Positions 1 through 7,201 are shown, counted from the first letter of the stretch. The stretch: DNA of 13,586 nt from Sva-25 sp039714995 (GCA_039714995.1 JBDLII010000046.1:1-13586), one strand, 5' to 3'. Numbers and translations are program-made. The notes: a model not told the origin generated them from the letters alone.

Positions 1-941
1 TCCGCAGTCTCTTCAATGGCGATGCGTTGGCGGCTGACGAAGTCCTCGCTGGCGTCATATCCCGCCTGGCGCAGGATGTAGTTGCGCACGGCTGTCTCCA
101 TCAGGATTGCCATGTTGCGTCCCGGTGCGACAGGGACCGTGACCAGGGGGATTTCCAGCCCGAGGATATTGCGCGAGGAGTAGCTGCCGGTCAGGCGGTC
201 CATCTTGGCCAGGCTCTCATCATCAAAGCGCGCCAGGTGAATGATGAGGCGCAGATACTTGCTGCGCTTGATCGCGGTATCACCGAACATGCTGCGGACA
301 TTGAGCAGTCCAAGGCCGCGCACCTCGATGAAGTCCTGCAGCAAGGGAGGGCAGCTGCCGTTAACGATATCCGGGGCGATACGTGCGAACTCGGGGGCAT
401 CGTCGGCGATCAGGCGATGGCCGCGGGCGACCAGTTCCAGTGCGAGCTCACTCTTGCCGACCGCGACCATGCCGGTCAGCAATACCCCGGTGCCGAGGAT
501 TTCCAGAAATACCCCGTGCATGGTCTCACGCTCGGCAAGCTCCTGGGCCAGATAGTACTGCAGATTGTTGAGTACGCGTTGGTCATCTTCCGGGCTGGCC
601 AACAAAGGCGTGCTGGTGCTGTTGGCGGCCTCGACCAGATCGCCGGGAACGGCAATGGCATCGGTGCAGACAACCGCGGCGGGCTGTGAAATAAAGAGCT
701 GGCGGATGGTGTCAGCCCGGGTTCTGCTGGCGAGCCTGTCCAGATAGCCCAGCTCTGCCGGGCCGATCAGCTGGATGCGGTTGGGGTGAATAAAATTCAG
801 GGAGCCGACAAGCGTCTGTTCACGGCTAAACCCCTCTTCATCCAGGATCGGCATGTCGCTGCCGTCGATACCTGCGACCCAGTTGATCTCAAGACGCTGG
901 GAGACGGCCAGGATGAGTGTGCCAATGGTTGATCGGCTCAT
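1..941 (-). CDS. hprK: HPr kinase/phosphorylase HprK, 3' end cut by window edge
   Basis: Bifunctional enzyme that phosphorylates, and dephosphorylates, the regulatory serine of HPr-type phosphocarriers; cytoplasmic. The reading frame runs from an ATG at 941 off the left edge, giving 313 residues of a family usually about 310-320 long, so only the tail is missing. Visible in order: N-terminal regulatory domain (about 1-130); His142 in an MHG motif; a P-loop GMVAVGKS at 157-164; RGH at 173-175 followed by Asp180-Asp181; the signature EVRGLG at 206-211; and the C-terminal VPVAPGRN motif at 269-276 typical of the HPr-contacting region. The start overlaps the ptsN stop as ATGA, so translation is probably coupled. 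The P-loop is odd: the DSG or ESG usual before the second half of the loop is replaced by MVA. The rest of the signature is intact, so I expect nucleotide binding to persist, but this is inference. Family assignment is secure. Confidence 0.93.
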   Translation of the reverse strand, partial: MSRSTIGTLILAVSQRLEINWVAGIDGSDMPILDEEGFSREQTLVGSLNFIHPNRIQLIGPAELGYLDRLASRTRADTIRQLFISQPAAVVCTDAIAVPGDLVEAANSTSTPLLASPEDDQRVLNNLQYYLAQELAERETMHGVFLEILGTGVLLTGMVAVGKSELALELVARGHRLIADDAPEFARIAPDIVNGSCPPLLQDFIEVRGLGLLNVRSMFGDTAIKRSKYLRLIIHLARFDDESLAKMDRLTGSYSSRNILGLEIPLVTVPVAPGRNMAILMETAVRNYILRQAGYDASEDFVSRQRIAIEETA

Positions 942-1402
942 GCACTCTTGCGATGCTGGATGCCGGTAAGAATCGTATGAATCTCGTCCCGTGTGGAGGC
1001 TGAACGCAGCTGCTCGCGGGTTTCCGGATCGTTGAACATCTTCGCCAAAGACGCCAGCAGGCGCAGGTACTCCTCGTTTGCTCCGGCCGGAACCAGCATG
1101 GCAAAGATGATATCGACAGGCTCTTCATCCGGAGCGTCAAAATCAACGCTCTTTGAGAGGCGCATGAAGATGGCTCGTGGAGCCTGGATGCCCTGCATGC
1201 GCGCATGGGGGAGGGCGATTCCATAGCCAAGGGCGGTGCTCCCCAGCTCTTCGCGAGCGTGGAGTTTGGTACTGATGGTTTGCGGAGAGAGATCGGAGTC
1301 CTCCAGCAACAGGGCGATGCTCTCGATCAGCTCGTCTTTCTCAGCGGGGAGAGCATCAAGGATGATGCTCTCCCCGTTGAGTAGTGAAGTGGGTATAGTC
1401 AT
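938..1402 (-). CDS. ptsN: PTS IIA-like nitrogen regulatory protein (EIIA-Ntr)
   Basis: A 154-residue EIIA domain of the fructose/nitrogen type. It accepts phosphate from NPr/HPr on a histidine and acts as a regulator (potassium transport, nitrogen/carbon balance) rather than in sugar uptake; cytoplasmic. The active-site histidine is His66 in the motif GIALPHAR at 61-68, and the later segment DIIFAMLVPAGANEEYLRLL matches the conserved second half of the domain. Length is close to the E. coli protein. It follows hpf by only 13 bases and overlaps hprK by four bases (ATGA). The spacer before its ATG has no strong Shine-Dalgarno sequence beyond a weak GCGAG, so coupling to hpf is plausible. In related genomes this position in the rpoN cluster is conserved. 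Its pairing with hprK suggests a regulatory, non-transporting phosphotransfer branch; the HPr/NPr gene would have to lie beyond the left edge. Confidence 0.95.
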   Translation of the reverse strand: MTIPTSLLNGESIILDALPAEKDELIESIALLLEDSDLSPQTISTKLHAREELGSTALGYGIALPHARMQGIQAPRAIFMRLSKSVDFDAPDEEPVDIIFAMLVPAGANEEYLRLLASLAKMFNDPETREQLRSASTRDEIHTILTGIQHRKSA

Positions 1403-1415
1403 TCAGAACGGCTCG

Positions 1416-1706
1416 CTAGCGGTGATTTTGCAGCTTCTCTTTGTATTTCATCAACTGGCGGTCGAGCTTGTCAATCAGACCGTCGATGGCGGCGTACATG
1501 TCTTCATTCTCTGTATCCGCGTAGATATCCTGTCCACTGACATGGAAGTTGGCTTCCGCCATCTGGCGTTGTTTTTCAACGCTCAGAATGACATTGACCC
1601 TGGTGACATTGTCAAAATGCCGTTCCAGCTTGGTAAATTTGCTGGTGACGTAATTGCGGATGGAGTCGGTGATATCCATGTGACGGCCGGTAAGATTGAC
1701 TTGCAT
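1416..1706 (-). CDS. hpf: ribosome hibernation promoting factor, short form
   Basis: A 96-residue protein of the HPF/YfiA (RaiA) family, which binds the 30S decoding region and promotes dimerisation of idle 70S ribosomes in stationary phase. The sequence starts MQVNLTGRHMDIT, the typical first strand, followed by helix 1 with the basic stretch SKFTKLERHF, a strand series with VNVILSVEKQRQ, and the second helix ending LDRQLMKYKEKLQ. It lacks the C-terminal dimerisation domain of the long form, as is usual in Gammaproteobacteria. A clear ribosome-binding site AGAGGAG lies six bases before the ATG. The gene lies 15 bases after rpoN and 13 before ptsN. This is the standard position of hpf immediately after rpoN, and it fits stress-responsive control of the operon's distal part. 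Confidence 0.95.
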   Translation of the reverse strand: MQVNLTGRHMDITDSIRNYVTSKFTKLERHFDNVTRVNVILSVEKQRQMAEANFHVSGQDIYADTENEDMYAAIDGLIDKLDRQLMKYKEKLQNHR

Positions 1707-1721
1707 AGTGTTCTCCTCTTG

Positions 1722-3164
1722 CTAGATCATGCTTTTGCGATCACTCGATGATGGTATAGCCATCGAATCACGATATTTTGCCACGGTGCGCCGGGCAATG
1801 GAGATGCCCTGCTCTTTCAGCAGGACGGTAATTTTGTTGTCGCTCAACGGTTTGCCGGGAGGTTCGGCATGAATCATCTTTTTGATGCGTGCACGAATTG
1901 CCGTTGACGAGAAGTTCCCTTCGGCTTCATTTCCGACATGACTGGAAAAGAAGTATCTGAACTCGAAGACGCCACGGGGCGTCAGCATGTATTTATTGGT
2001 TACAGCACGTGAAATCGTGGACTCGTGCAGCTCCAGTTCATCAGCCAGATCCCGCATCACCATGGGTTTCATGGCTTCGGGCCCCCTGTCAAGAAAGGCC
2101 TGCTGCCTGTTGACAATGCTTTGCGCGACTCGCAGCAGGGTCTCGCGTCTGCTCTGCAGGCTTTTTAACAGCCAGCGGGCTTCCTGAAGATGGTCCCGCA
2201 TCAATTGGTTGCCGTGACTGCGGTCGCCACGTCTTATCAGGCTGGCATAACCGGTATTGACGCGCAGCGCCGGGGCGTTGTCGCTGTTGCTCTCGACGGT
2301 CCAGCGGTCGTGGCGGCGAACCACGGTGACATCCGGAGTGATGTAGTCGTGGCGTTTTGCCGAGATGGCCTGGCCGGGGCGGGGATTGCAGGAGCGAATC
2401 AGCCGCAGGGCCTCGATCAGCGTCTCCTTCTCCAGGCCGGTGCGTTGGCGCAGAGTCTGGATGTTGTTCTCGGTGAGTAGTTCAAACCACTCTTCCACCA
2501 GTGTGATGGCAGCATCCCGCGCCGGAGTTTCCTTGGCGAACTGCCTGAGTTGTATGCTCAGGGATTCACGCAGGTCGCGGGCGCCAACCCCGGCCGGATC
2601 AAAGGTCTGGATTTTCTTCAGCACGGCGCCAACCAGCTGCGGGGTAACCAGTTCGGTGTCGAAATTTACCGCGATATCCTCGCACTTTTCGGTGAAATAG
2701 CCGTCATCATTGGTCTCCTCGATGATGACTTCGGCAATCTGCTGTTCAATGTCCGAAAAGGAGGCCAGGCAGGTTTGCCACAGTAGATGATCGCGAAGCC
2801 CTGTTTCAGCCGCGGCCGAAGTGATATCCCAGTCTGACGCCTGTGAGGTGTCGCGATTGCGCTGCGGTGGTAAATCGTAAATGGATGACCAGTCGGCGTC
2901 GACGGGAAGCTCGTCAGGGATTTTGTCGCTCCCAGTCGTATTGAGCTCCACGGTGGAGTCGTCAGCGGTGTCACTGCCATGCTCCTCGCTCGATTGCCGC
3001 TCTTCAACGGTTTCATCGACCTCCAGCATCAGGTTCTCTTCGAGAGCCTGTTGAATCTCGGCATTGAGTTCCAGAGTGGAGAGTTGCAGCAGGCGTATGG
3101 CCTGCTGAAGTTGCGGGGTCATGGTCAACTGGTGGCCAAGACGGATGTGCAGGCCCTGCTTCAC
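1722..3164 (-). CDS. rpoN: RNA polymerase sigma-54 factor RpoN
   Basis: A 480-residue sigma-54, which directs RNA polymerase to -24/-12 promoters opened by AAA+ activators. Region I is clear at the N-terminus (MKQGLHIRLGHQLTMTPQLQ, then IRLLQLSTLEL), rich in Gln and Leu. An acidic linker follows (about 50-90, many Glu/Asp). The core-binding and helix-turn-helix parts are visible (DLADELELHESTISRAVTNK around the middle of the C-terminal half). The RpoN box ARRTVAKYR is at about 457-465. The start is taken as GTG at 3162-3164 because the protein then begins exactly where sigma-54 proteins normally do (MKQGL). There is no convincing Shine-Dalgarno sequence before it, and a tiny open frame overlaps the start (separate entry). 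A 96-base gap separates it from lptB, enough for its own promoter. Confidence 0.97.
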   Translation of the reverse strand: MKQGLHIRLGHQLTMTPQLQQAIRLLQLSTLELNAEIQQALEENLMLEVDETVEERQSSEEHGSDTADDSTVELNTTGSDKIPDELPVDADWSSIYDLPPQRNRDTSQASDWDITSAAAETGLRDHLLWQTCLASFSDIEQQIAEVIIEETNDDGYFTEKCEDIAVNFDTELVTPQLVGAVLKKIQTFDPAGVGARDLRESLSIQLRQFAKETPARDAAITLVEEWFELLTENNIQTLRQRTGLEKETLIEALRLIRSCNPRPGQAISAKRHDYITPDVTVVRRHDRWTVESNSDNAPALRVNTGYASLIRRGDRSHGNQLMRDHLQEARWLLKSLQSRRETLLRVAQSIVNRQQAFLDRGPEAMKPMVMRDLADELELHESTISRAVTNKYMLTPRGVFEFRYFFSSHVGNEAEGNFSSTAIRARIKKMIHAEPPGKPLSDNKITVLLKEQGISIARRTVAKYRDSMAIPSSSDRKSMI

Positions 3165-3193
3165 AGTTGTCGAAGATCGGTTTGTTTGCTCAT
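3161..3193 (-). promoter_or_regulatory. possible 10-codon upstream ORF overlapping the rpoN start
   Basis: An ATG at 3191-3193 opens a frame of ten codons (MSKQTDLRQL) whose TGA stop shares bases with the GTG start of rpoN in a GTGA overlap, a layout typical of translational coupling. rpoN itself lacks a visible ribosome-binding site, so ribosomes terminating on this mini-ORF could supply initiation. The ATG also has no strong Shine-Dalgarno sequence upstream, which weakens the case. No coding bias can be judged in so short a frame; it may be chance. Confidence 0.3.
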
Positions 3194-3260
3194 AATGTAA
3201 TATTTTAGCTCAAACAGTGAAATTTACTACTGACTTGTCTCAACTGATTGCGCATCGTGA

Positions 3261-3986
3261 TCACATCTGGAAGTCATGCCCAAGATAGACTTCGCGGACA
3301 TCCGGGTTATTCAGCAGGGTGTCCGGTTCACCATGCGCCATGACTTCCCCGGCGTTGATAATGTAGGCGCGGTCACAGATGCCCAGGGTTTCGCGCACAT
3401 TATGGTCGGTGATCAGGATGCCGATGCCTTCGGATGACAGTTGCCTGATGATATTCTGAATATCGGTGACGGAGATAGGGTCGATGCCGGCAAAGGGCTC
3501 ATCGAGCAGGATATAGGAGGGCTCCATGGTCAATGAGCGGGCGATCTCCAGGCGGCGGCGCTCACCGCCCGAGAGACTCATGGCGACGTTGGTGCGCAAA
3601 GCGGAGAGCCCGAACTGCTGCAGCAGCGTGTCGCAGATATCCATGCGCTGGTGCTTTTCGAGTTCAGGGCGCAGTTCAAGGATTGTCAGCAGGTTGTCCG
3701 CAACGCTCATGCGGCGGAATACCGAAGGCTCCTGGGAGAGATAGCCGATGCCGAGCCGTGCGCGGTGGTGTATGGGCATCTGCGTGATATCCCTGTCGCC
3801 CAGCATGACCTTGCCGCAATCGGCCGGCACCAGGCCGACGATCATATAGAAACTGGTGGTTTTTCCTGCGCCGTTGGGCCCGAGCAGTCCGACAACCTCG
3901 CCGCGGGAGACCTCGACTGTCACATCCTTGACGACGGTGCGCTTGTTGTACTGTTTGCACAGTTCGGTGGCGCTGAGCTTTCCCAT
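3261..3986 (-). CDS. lptB: LPS export ABC transporter ATP-binding protein LptB
   Basis: Cytoplasmic ATPase of the LptB2FGC complex that extracts LPS from the inner membrane and pushes it along the Lpt bridge. At 241 residues it is the usual length. Motifs in order: Walker A GPNGAGKTT at 36-44, Q-loop YLSQEPSVFRR around Gln85, ABC signature LSGGERRR at 138-145, Walker B YILLDEP at 158-164, D-loop GIDP at 167-170, and H-loop ITDHNVRET with His195. The ending VREVYLGHDF is typical of LptB. The ATG lies three bases after the lptA stop, so the two are surely co-translated or co-transcribed. The genes lptF and lptG are not in the window and normally lie elsewhere. Confidence 0.97.
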   Translation of the reverse strand: MGKLSATELCKQYNKRTVVKDVTVEVSRGEVVGLLGPNGAGKTTSFYMIVGLVPADCGKVMLGDRDITQMPIHHRARLGIGYLSQEPSVFRRMSVADNLLTILELRPELEKHQRMDICDTLLQQFGLSALRTNVAMSLSGGERRRLEIARSLTMEPSYILLDEPFAGIDPISVTDIQNIIRQLSSEGIGILITDHNVRETLGICDRAYIINAGEVMAHGEPDTLLNNPDVREVYLGHDFQM

Positions 3987-3989
3987 GGG

Positions 3990-4694
3990 CTACTTATCGA
4001 GCCGTATCGTTGTCTGCACGCGCGTGCTGGCACTGGCCTTTTTCCCTGCGACGGCATTCATCTGCTTCAGATCGAAGATAATTCTGTCGTTGACGACCTT
4101 GCTGCCATCCTGCTCGATAATGGCATTGCCGGTCATGACCAGCCTTTCGCTGCCGAGGTCATATTCGATCAAGCCGGCTTCTCCGGTGAGAGGCGATTTG
4201 TTGTGGTCGCTCTTTTTGGTGTGCTTGATATGGATGGGTGATCCGCTCATTTCGATCCGTTCATTGTGCAGGTCATAATTTGCCGTCAGCGCATCGCCAC
4301 TGGTTTGATTGCCCTGCTGGTCCTGATGGTGAAATTGAAGCGGTGATCCTTCGAGCCGAAGCAGCCTCTGTTTGACAAGGTAGGTGACGACGGATGCCTC
4401 TCCTCTGCTGCTGCCGTTCCTGCCGGACTGCTCAAAAATGACAGGAGCGCCTGTCGCGGTAATGAGACTGTCGTTCTGCTCGTCACGGGAGAGCTGCAAC
4501 TGATCGCAGCGCAGCGTTATCTCCTTCCCTTGTGTGACCTCGACGTTGCCGCTGTAGAGCAGGGTTGCGGATGCATCGACATGTTCAACGCTGTCTGCCG
4601 TAATATTGACCGGCAGTCTCATGTCCACACCCGCCGCAGGATGCGCTGTCAGGATCAGCAGTAGCGTAAAAAAAAGAGTGCGCTGTCTATTCAA
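3990..4694 (-). CDS. lptA: LPS transport periplasmic protein LptA
   Basis: Periplasmic OstA-fold protein that polymerises head to tail to bridge LptC and LptD and carries LPS across the periplasm. The N-terminus MNRQRTLFFTLLLILTAHPAAG is a signal peptide of about 22 residues. The following part (LPVNITADSVEHVDASATLL, then YSGNVEVTQG) is the characteristic opening of the OstA domain. Repeating strand motifs follow, including the later RLVMTGNAIIEQDGSKVVNDRIIFDL. At 234 residues it is longer than the E. coli protein (about 185), a length seen in many non-enteric Gammaproteobacteria. The start is a TTG at 4692-4694 lying inside the end of lptC (eight-base overlap). No ATG or GTG is available between it and the upstream in-frame stop, and the signal peptide requires this start, so translation is probably coupled to lptC. 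Confidence 0.93.
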   Translation of the reverse strand: MNRQRTLFFTLLLILTAHPAAGVDMRLPVNITADSVEHVDASATLLYSGNVEVTQGKEITLRCDQLQLSRDEQNDSLITATGAPVIFEQSGRNGSSRGEASVVTYLVKQRLLRLEGSPLQFHHQDQQGNQTSGDALTANYDLHNERIEMSGSPIHIKHTKKSDHNKSPLTGEAGLIEYDLGSERLVMTGNAIIEQDGSKVVNDRIIFDLKQMNAVAGKKASASTRVQTTIRLDK

Positions 4695-5253
4695 GGAGAT
4701 GTGAACCGCTTACATTCGAGAGTAGTTTTACATGAACAGGTTTTTTCAACTGGATATCCACCCCGGTGCCGGAGAGCAGGTGGCTGCCATTGAGAACCGT
4801 TGCAGGCGCCATGCTGTAGGCCAGGCTGTTTTGATAGTCAATCATCATGTCCCTGGTGATGGTCTCGATTGGAGCAGCATCGTTGCCCGCCTCCTGCTTG
4901 AGAAACACCGGGCCGTAGAGCATCAAAAGCTTGTTTTGCTGGTCGATCCAGCCGTGCGCTGCCTGTGTATACCAGTTGGGAGCGTCGGCCGGGGTTGCCC
5001 GCAGTATGATATTGTCCAGCTCCGTTGATTTTTTGATGTAGTGGCGCAGCTCCTCGGCCACTATCTGATAGAGGTGCCGGCCATTGGCGTCTGCATGGAC
5101 CAGTTGCAGATTGCGCACCTGGATATCCGGAAAATCCTGGTGATAGGTGTGTTGGGAAACGGAGGCATGCGTCTTCCTGTCGAGGTGATTGACATAGCTG
5201 CTGGTAGCCAGCATGACAGCAACTAGCAGTAGCAGTCCCGCCAATACGTTCAT
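4687..5253 (-). CDS. lptC: LPS export protein LptC
   Basis: Bitopic inner-membrane protein that receives LPS from LptB2FG and passes it to LptA. I take the ATG at 5251-5253, giving 188 residues, close to E. coli LptC (191). The protein begins MNVLAGLLLLVAVMLATSSY, a single N-terminal membrane anchor, followed by a periplasmic LptC domain with YVNHL..., DIQVRNLQLVHADANGRHLY and the late segment NSLAYSMAPATVLNGSHLLSGTGVDIQL. The frame stays open 36 codons further upstream, but that extension is translation of a palindromic repeat element and has no LptC similarity, so I reject it. The ribosome-binding region (CAGAGATTCCCTC before the ATG) lies mostly in the end of that element. The gene overlaps lptA by eight bases. 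Confidence 0.92.
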   Translation of the reverse strand: MNVLAGLLLLVAVMLATSSYVNHLDRKTHASVSQHTYHQDFPDIQVRNLQLVHADANGRHLYQIVAEELRHYIKKSTELDNIILRATPADAPNWYTQAAHGWIDQQNKLLMLYGPVFLKQEAGNDAAPIETITRDMMIDYQNSLAYSMAPATVLNGSHLLSGTGVDIQLKKPVHVKLLSNVSGSHLLE

Positions 5254-5255
5254 GA

Positions 5256-5404
5256 GGGAATCTCTGAATGAATCGATGGGAAGGGGGTTCGGGGGAAGGG
5301 CAAACTGAAGCCTGTTATAACCCATTGAATTACAACCCTTCCCCCGTAGAGAAACTTGCAAGTGAGCCCTGAATGAAGCGCGAAGCGATTCATTCAGAGC
5401 TTCC
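5256..5404. mobile_element. MITE-like palindromic element, copy 1, between kdsC and lptC
   Basis: Non-coding element of 149 bp. Ends are inverted: left GGGAATCTCTGAATGAATCG and right (read inward on the other strand) GGAAGCTCTGAATGAATCG. Direct repeats TGA flank it (5253-5255 and 5405-5407). Inside are perfect 10-bp arms GGGGGAAGGG (5291-5300) and CCCTTCCCCC (5336-5345) around a central GTTATAAC. A second hairpin near the right end has stem CTGAATGAA/TTCATTCAG and a CGAAG loop. Two other copies share the same architecture and length. It provides the last four codons and the stop of kdsC and sits directly before the lptC start. It will therefore be transcribed as structured RNA within the operon. 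Confidence 0.85.
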
Positions 5405-5926
5405 TGAGAGGAACGCGCTCAGGCTCGATTCAAAGGTTCCCTGGGCCTGCATGATCATCTCGCTGACATCGCGCGCCGCGCCGCGTCCCCCTGTTGACGG
5501 AGTTTGCCAGTGTGCATGCTGAGTCACCAGTGGATGCGCATCATTGACCGCAATCGCAAGTCCCACCTGGCGCATGACGGGAAGATCGATCAGGTCGTCC
5601 CCGACATAGGCGATTTGCTGGTCCGTGAAACCGGTATGCTGTTTCAGCTCTAGATATGCCGAGTTCTTGTTCTTGCGCCCCTGGAAGACATACTTGACGC
5701 CCAGCGTCTGCATGCGGATTTTGACGACTTCCGAGGTGCGCGCGGTAATGATTGCAATCTGTACACCGCTCTGCTGCAGCAGCGACATTCCCAGCCCGTC
5801 CTTGGAGTGGAAGGCCTTGTACTCCTGGCCGTCGTCGCCGATGAAGAGGCTGCCATCCGTCAGCACGCCGTCGACATCAAAGATGACCAGCCGGATCTGC
5901 GACGCTTTGTGTTCAATATCCTGCAT
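5390..5926 (-). CDS. kdsC: 3-deoxy-D-manno-octulosonate 8-phosphate phosphatase KdsC
   Basis: HAD-superfamily phosphatase that removes phosphate from Kdo-8-P to give Kdo for the LPS inner core; cytoplasmic tetramer. The 178-residue protein has HAD motif I DVDGVLTDG with Asp17 and Asp19, substrate loop FHSKDGLGM, motif II IITARTS, the lysine region GRKNKNSAY and motif IV YVGDDLIDLPVM. It ends with the family's GGRGAARDVSEMI segment. The last residues GSSE and the TGA stop lie inside the terminal repeat of the MITE copy 1, so the native C-terminus was probably altered by the insertion; catalytic parts are unaffected. It is the first gene of the lpt-rpoN run. The isomerase gene kdsD, a frequent upstream neighbour, is absent here. 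The Shine-Dalgarno sequence is weak (CCAGAAA). Confidence 0.95.
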   Translation of the reverse strand: MQDIEHKASQIRLVIFDVDGVLTDGSLFIGDDGQEYKAFHSKDGLGMSLLQQSGVQIAIITARTSEVVKIRMQTLGVKYVFQGRKNKNSAYLELKQHTGFTDQQIAYVGDDLIDLPVMRQVGLAIAVNDAHPLVTQHAHWQTPSTGGRGAARDVSEMIMQAQGTFESSLSAFLSGSSE

Positions 5927-6059
5927 TTTCTGGTTCTATATTGTCTCTGTGCAAGGTCTGGGTCGGCATATCAACGCTGTGCAAAACAGGGGTGTTCTGT
6001 CAAAGGCAAATCCCGACCCTGCTTTCGGCACGGGGTTTTTGAGATGTTACCAACCGCTG

Positions 6060-6065
6060 ATTATA
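6060..6065 (-). promoter_or_regulatory. candidate -10 box for the kdsC-lpt-rpoN operon
   Basis: The 216-base gap between sspB and kdsC must hold any local promoter. On the minus strand it contains a perfect TATAAT (within CACGTATAATCAGC) about 134 bases before the kdsC start. No good -35 hexamer is visible at 16-18 bases upstream (AAAACT is the closest region), so strength and identity are uncertain. I see no RNA gene or clear terminator for sspB in this gap; an inverted GGCTGC/GCAGCC pair at about 6100-6137 has a long loop and no U-tract. Confidence 0.35.
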
Positions 6066-6142
6066 CGTGCTGTGCGGGTTTGAGTTTTGCGTATTTCAGG
6101 CTGCATGCCCGGGCGGGTCGCACAAAGCCGGCAGCCAGGGTG

Positions 6143-6535
6143 CTATTTGATGATTTTCAGGTTGGGGCGCGTGCTGTTTTTGGCGCTGTCGTCCGCATCG
6201 GGTGGATGCGGGGGATCACTCTCAGGGGGCTCCTCCTGAAACAGCATTCCCTGGCCATTTTCGCGGGCATAGATTCCTGAGACAGCCCCGGGCGGCAGGC
6301 CGATATGCTCCGATTTGCCGCCAAAGCGGGCGTTAAAGCCGATCCAGTCGTTGCCAAGATCAAGCCCCTGAACTGCGGACGGACTGATGTTGAGTACGAT
6401 TTTGCCATTCTCGACATGCTGTTGTGGTACCGAGACGTGCTCATGCCCGGCATTCACCAGCAGGTGCGGCGTTAAATCATTATCGACAATCCACTCGTAA
6501 AATGCGCGAATCAGGTAGGGGCGCGTCGATGTCAT
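6143..6535 (-). CDS. sspB: ClpXP protease specificity-enhancing factor SspB
   Basis: Adaptor that binds the ssrA tag of stalled translation products and delivers them to ClpXP. I choose the ATG at 6533-6535, overlapping the sspA stop as ATGA, giving 130 residues starting MTSTRPYLIRAFYEWIVDND, which matches the usual SspB opening. The folded tag-binding domain covers about 1-95 (HLLVNAGHEHVSVPQQHVENGKIVLN, then GLDLGNDWIGFNARFGGKSEHIGLP). A flexible acidic/Pro linker follows (EEPPESDPPHPPDADDSAKN). The extreme C-terminus PNLKIIK is the ClpX-binding XB-type peptide, comparable to the LRVVK ending in E. coli. All functional parts are therefore present. It is co-translated with sspA. Confidence 0.95.
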   Translation of the reverse strand: MTSTRPYLIRAFYEWIVDNDLTPHLLVNAGHEHVSVPQQHVENGKIVLNISPSAVQGLDLGNDWIGFNARFGGKSEHIGLPPGAVSGIYARENGQGMLFQEEPPESDPPHPPDADDSAKNSTRPNLKIIK

Positions 6536-7158
6536 TTGCGGATCTCTTTCTCCTCTTCTGTCAGGCTCCTGGCAAAGCATGGACGTTCAAAAAGACGCTT
6601 TGCATAGCCGAGTACCTGGCCTGAGCCGGCGCCCTTGAGTTCAATGCCAAGCGCCGGAAGCCGCCACAGCAGTGGCGCAATGGTGGTGTCCACCATGGAG
6701 AATTCATCGCTCATGAACCAGGGTTTCGCTGCCAGAACAGGGCCTGCAGCCAGCAGTGACTCGGTGAGTTCCTTGCGAGCCGTGGCCGCCTGCTTGCCGC
6801 CCTTGAGAATGGTGTCGACAAGCGTGTACCAATCCTTTTCGACCCGATACAGATAGGTGCGCGTCATCGCGCGTGAGACAGGGTCGATTGGCAGCAGCGG
6901 GGGGTGAGGATAACGCTCATCCAGGTACTCCATGATGATGCGTGAATCATAGAGCGACAGGTCACGGTCGATCAGGGTTGGCAGGGTGCCGTAGGGATTG
7001 ACCTCGATGACATCTTCAGGCAGATCGTGAGGGTCGGCATCGAGAATGTCGACCGTGATATTTTTCTCAGCAAGCACGATGCGCACCCGATGACTGTAGA
7101 TAGACTCCGGATCAGAGAACAGAGTCATGACGGTTCGCTTGGTGATCACGCTTTGCAT
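6532..7158 (-). CDS. sspA: stringent starvation protein A, RNA-polymerase-associated
   Basis: Glutathione-transferase-fold protein that binds RNA polymerase and alters transcription during starvation and acid stress; it lacks GST activity in studied members. I take the ATG at 7156-7158, giving 208 residues beginning MQSVITKRTVMTLFSDPESI, which aligns with the known N-terminus. A GAGGA ribosome site lies about ten bases upstream. The thioredoxin-like half carries IYSHRVRIVLAEKNI and the conserved PTLIDRDLSLYDSRIIMEYL followed by DERYPHPPLLP. The helical half includes RVEKDWYTLVDTI and EFSMVDTTIAPLLWRLPALGI. Longer in-frame extension reaches into the terminator and is not expected to be translated. 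It lies downstream of petC, separated by a terminator, and overlaps sspB. Confidence 0.95.
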   Translation of the reverse strand: MQSVITKRTVMTLFSDPESIYSHRVRIVLAEKNITVDILDADPHDLPEDVIEVNPYGTLPTLIDRDLSLYDSRIIMEYLDERYPHPPLLPIDPVSRAMTRTYLYRVEKDWYTLVDTILKGGKQAATARKELTESLLAAGPVLAAKPWFMSDEFSMVDTTIAPLLWRLPALGIELKGAGSGQVLGYAKRLFERPCFARSLTEEEKEIRK

Positions 7159-7201
7159 GCTGGGTAGATCCTCGAAGGTGCGCCTGAAGAGGAGCAGTTG
7201 T

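Noticed and set aside
27..689. A 220-residue plus-strand open frame at the left edge
   Set aside because: It is antisense to hprK, whose minus-strand translation has all family motifs; the plus frame has no recognisable domain.
1416..1751. Plus-strand frame spanning hpf and ptsN antisense (1236-1751)
   Set aside because: It overlaps two clearly identified minus-strand genes and has no motif.
4028..4045. TGGCAC resembling a sigma-54 -24 element
   Set aside because: It lies inside lptA and the -12 GC element is missing at the required spacing.
5254..5361. 36-codon N-terminal extension of lptC
   Set aside because: The extension is translation of MITE copy 1 and lies before the membrane anchor that normally starts LptC.
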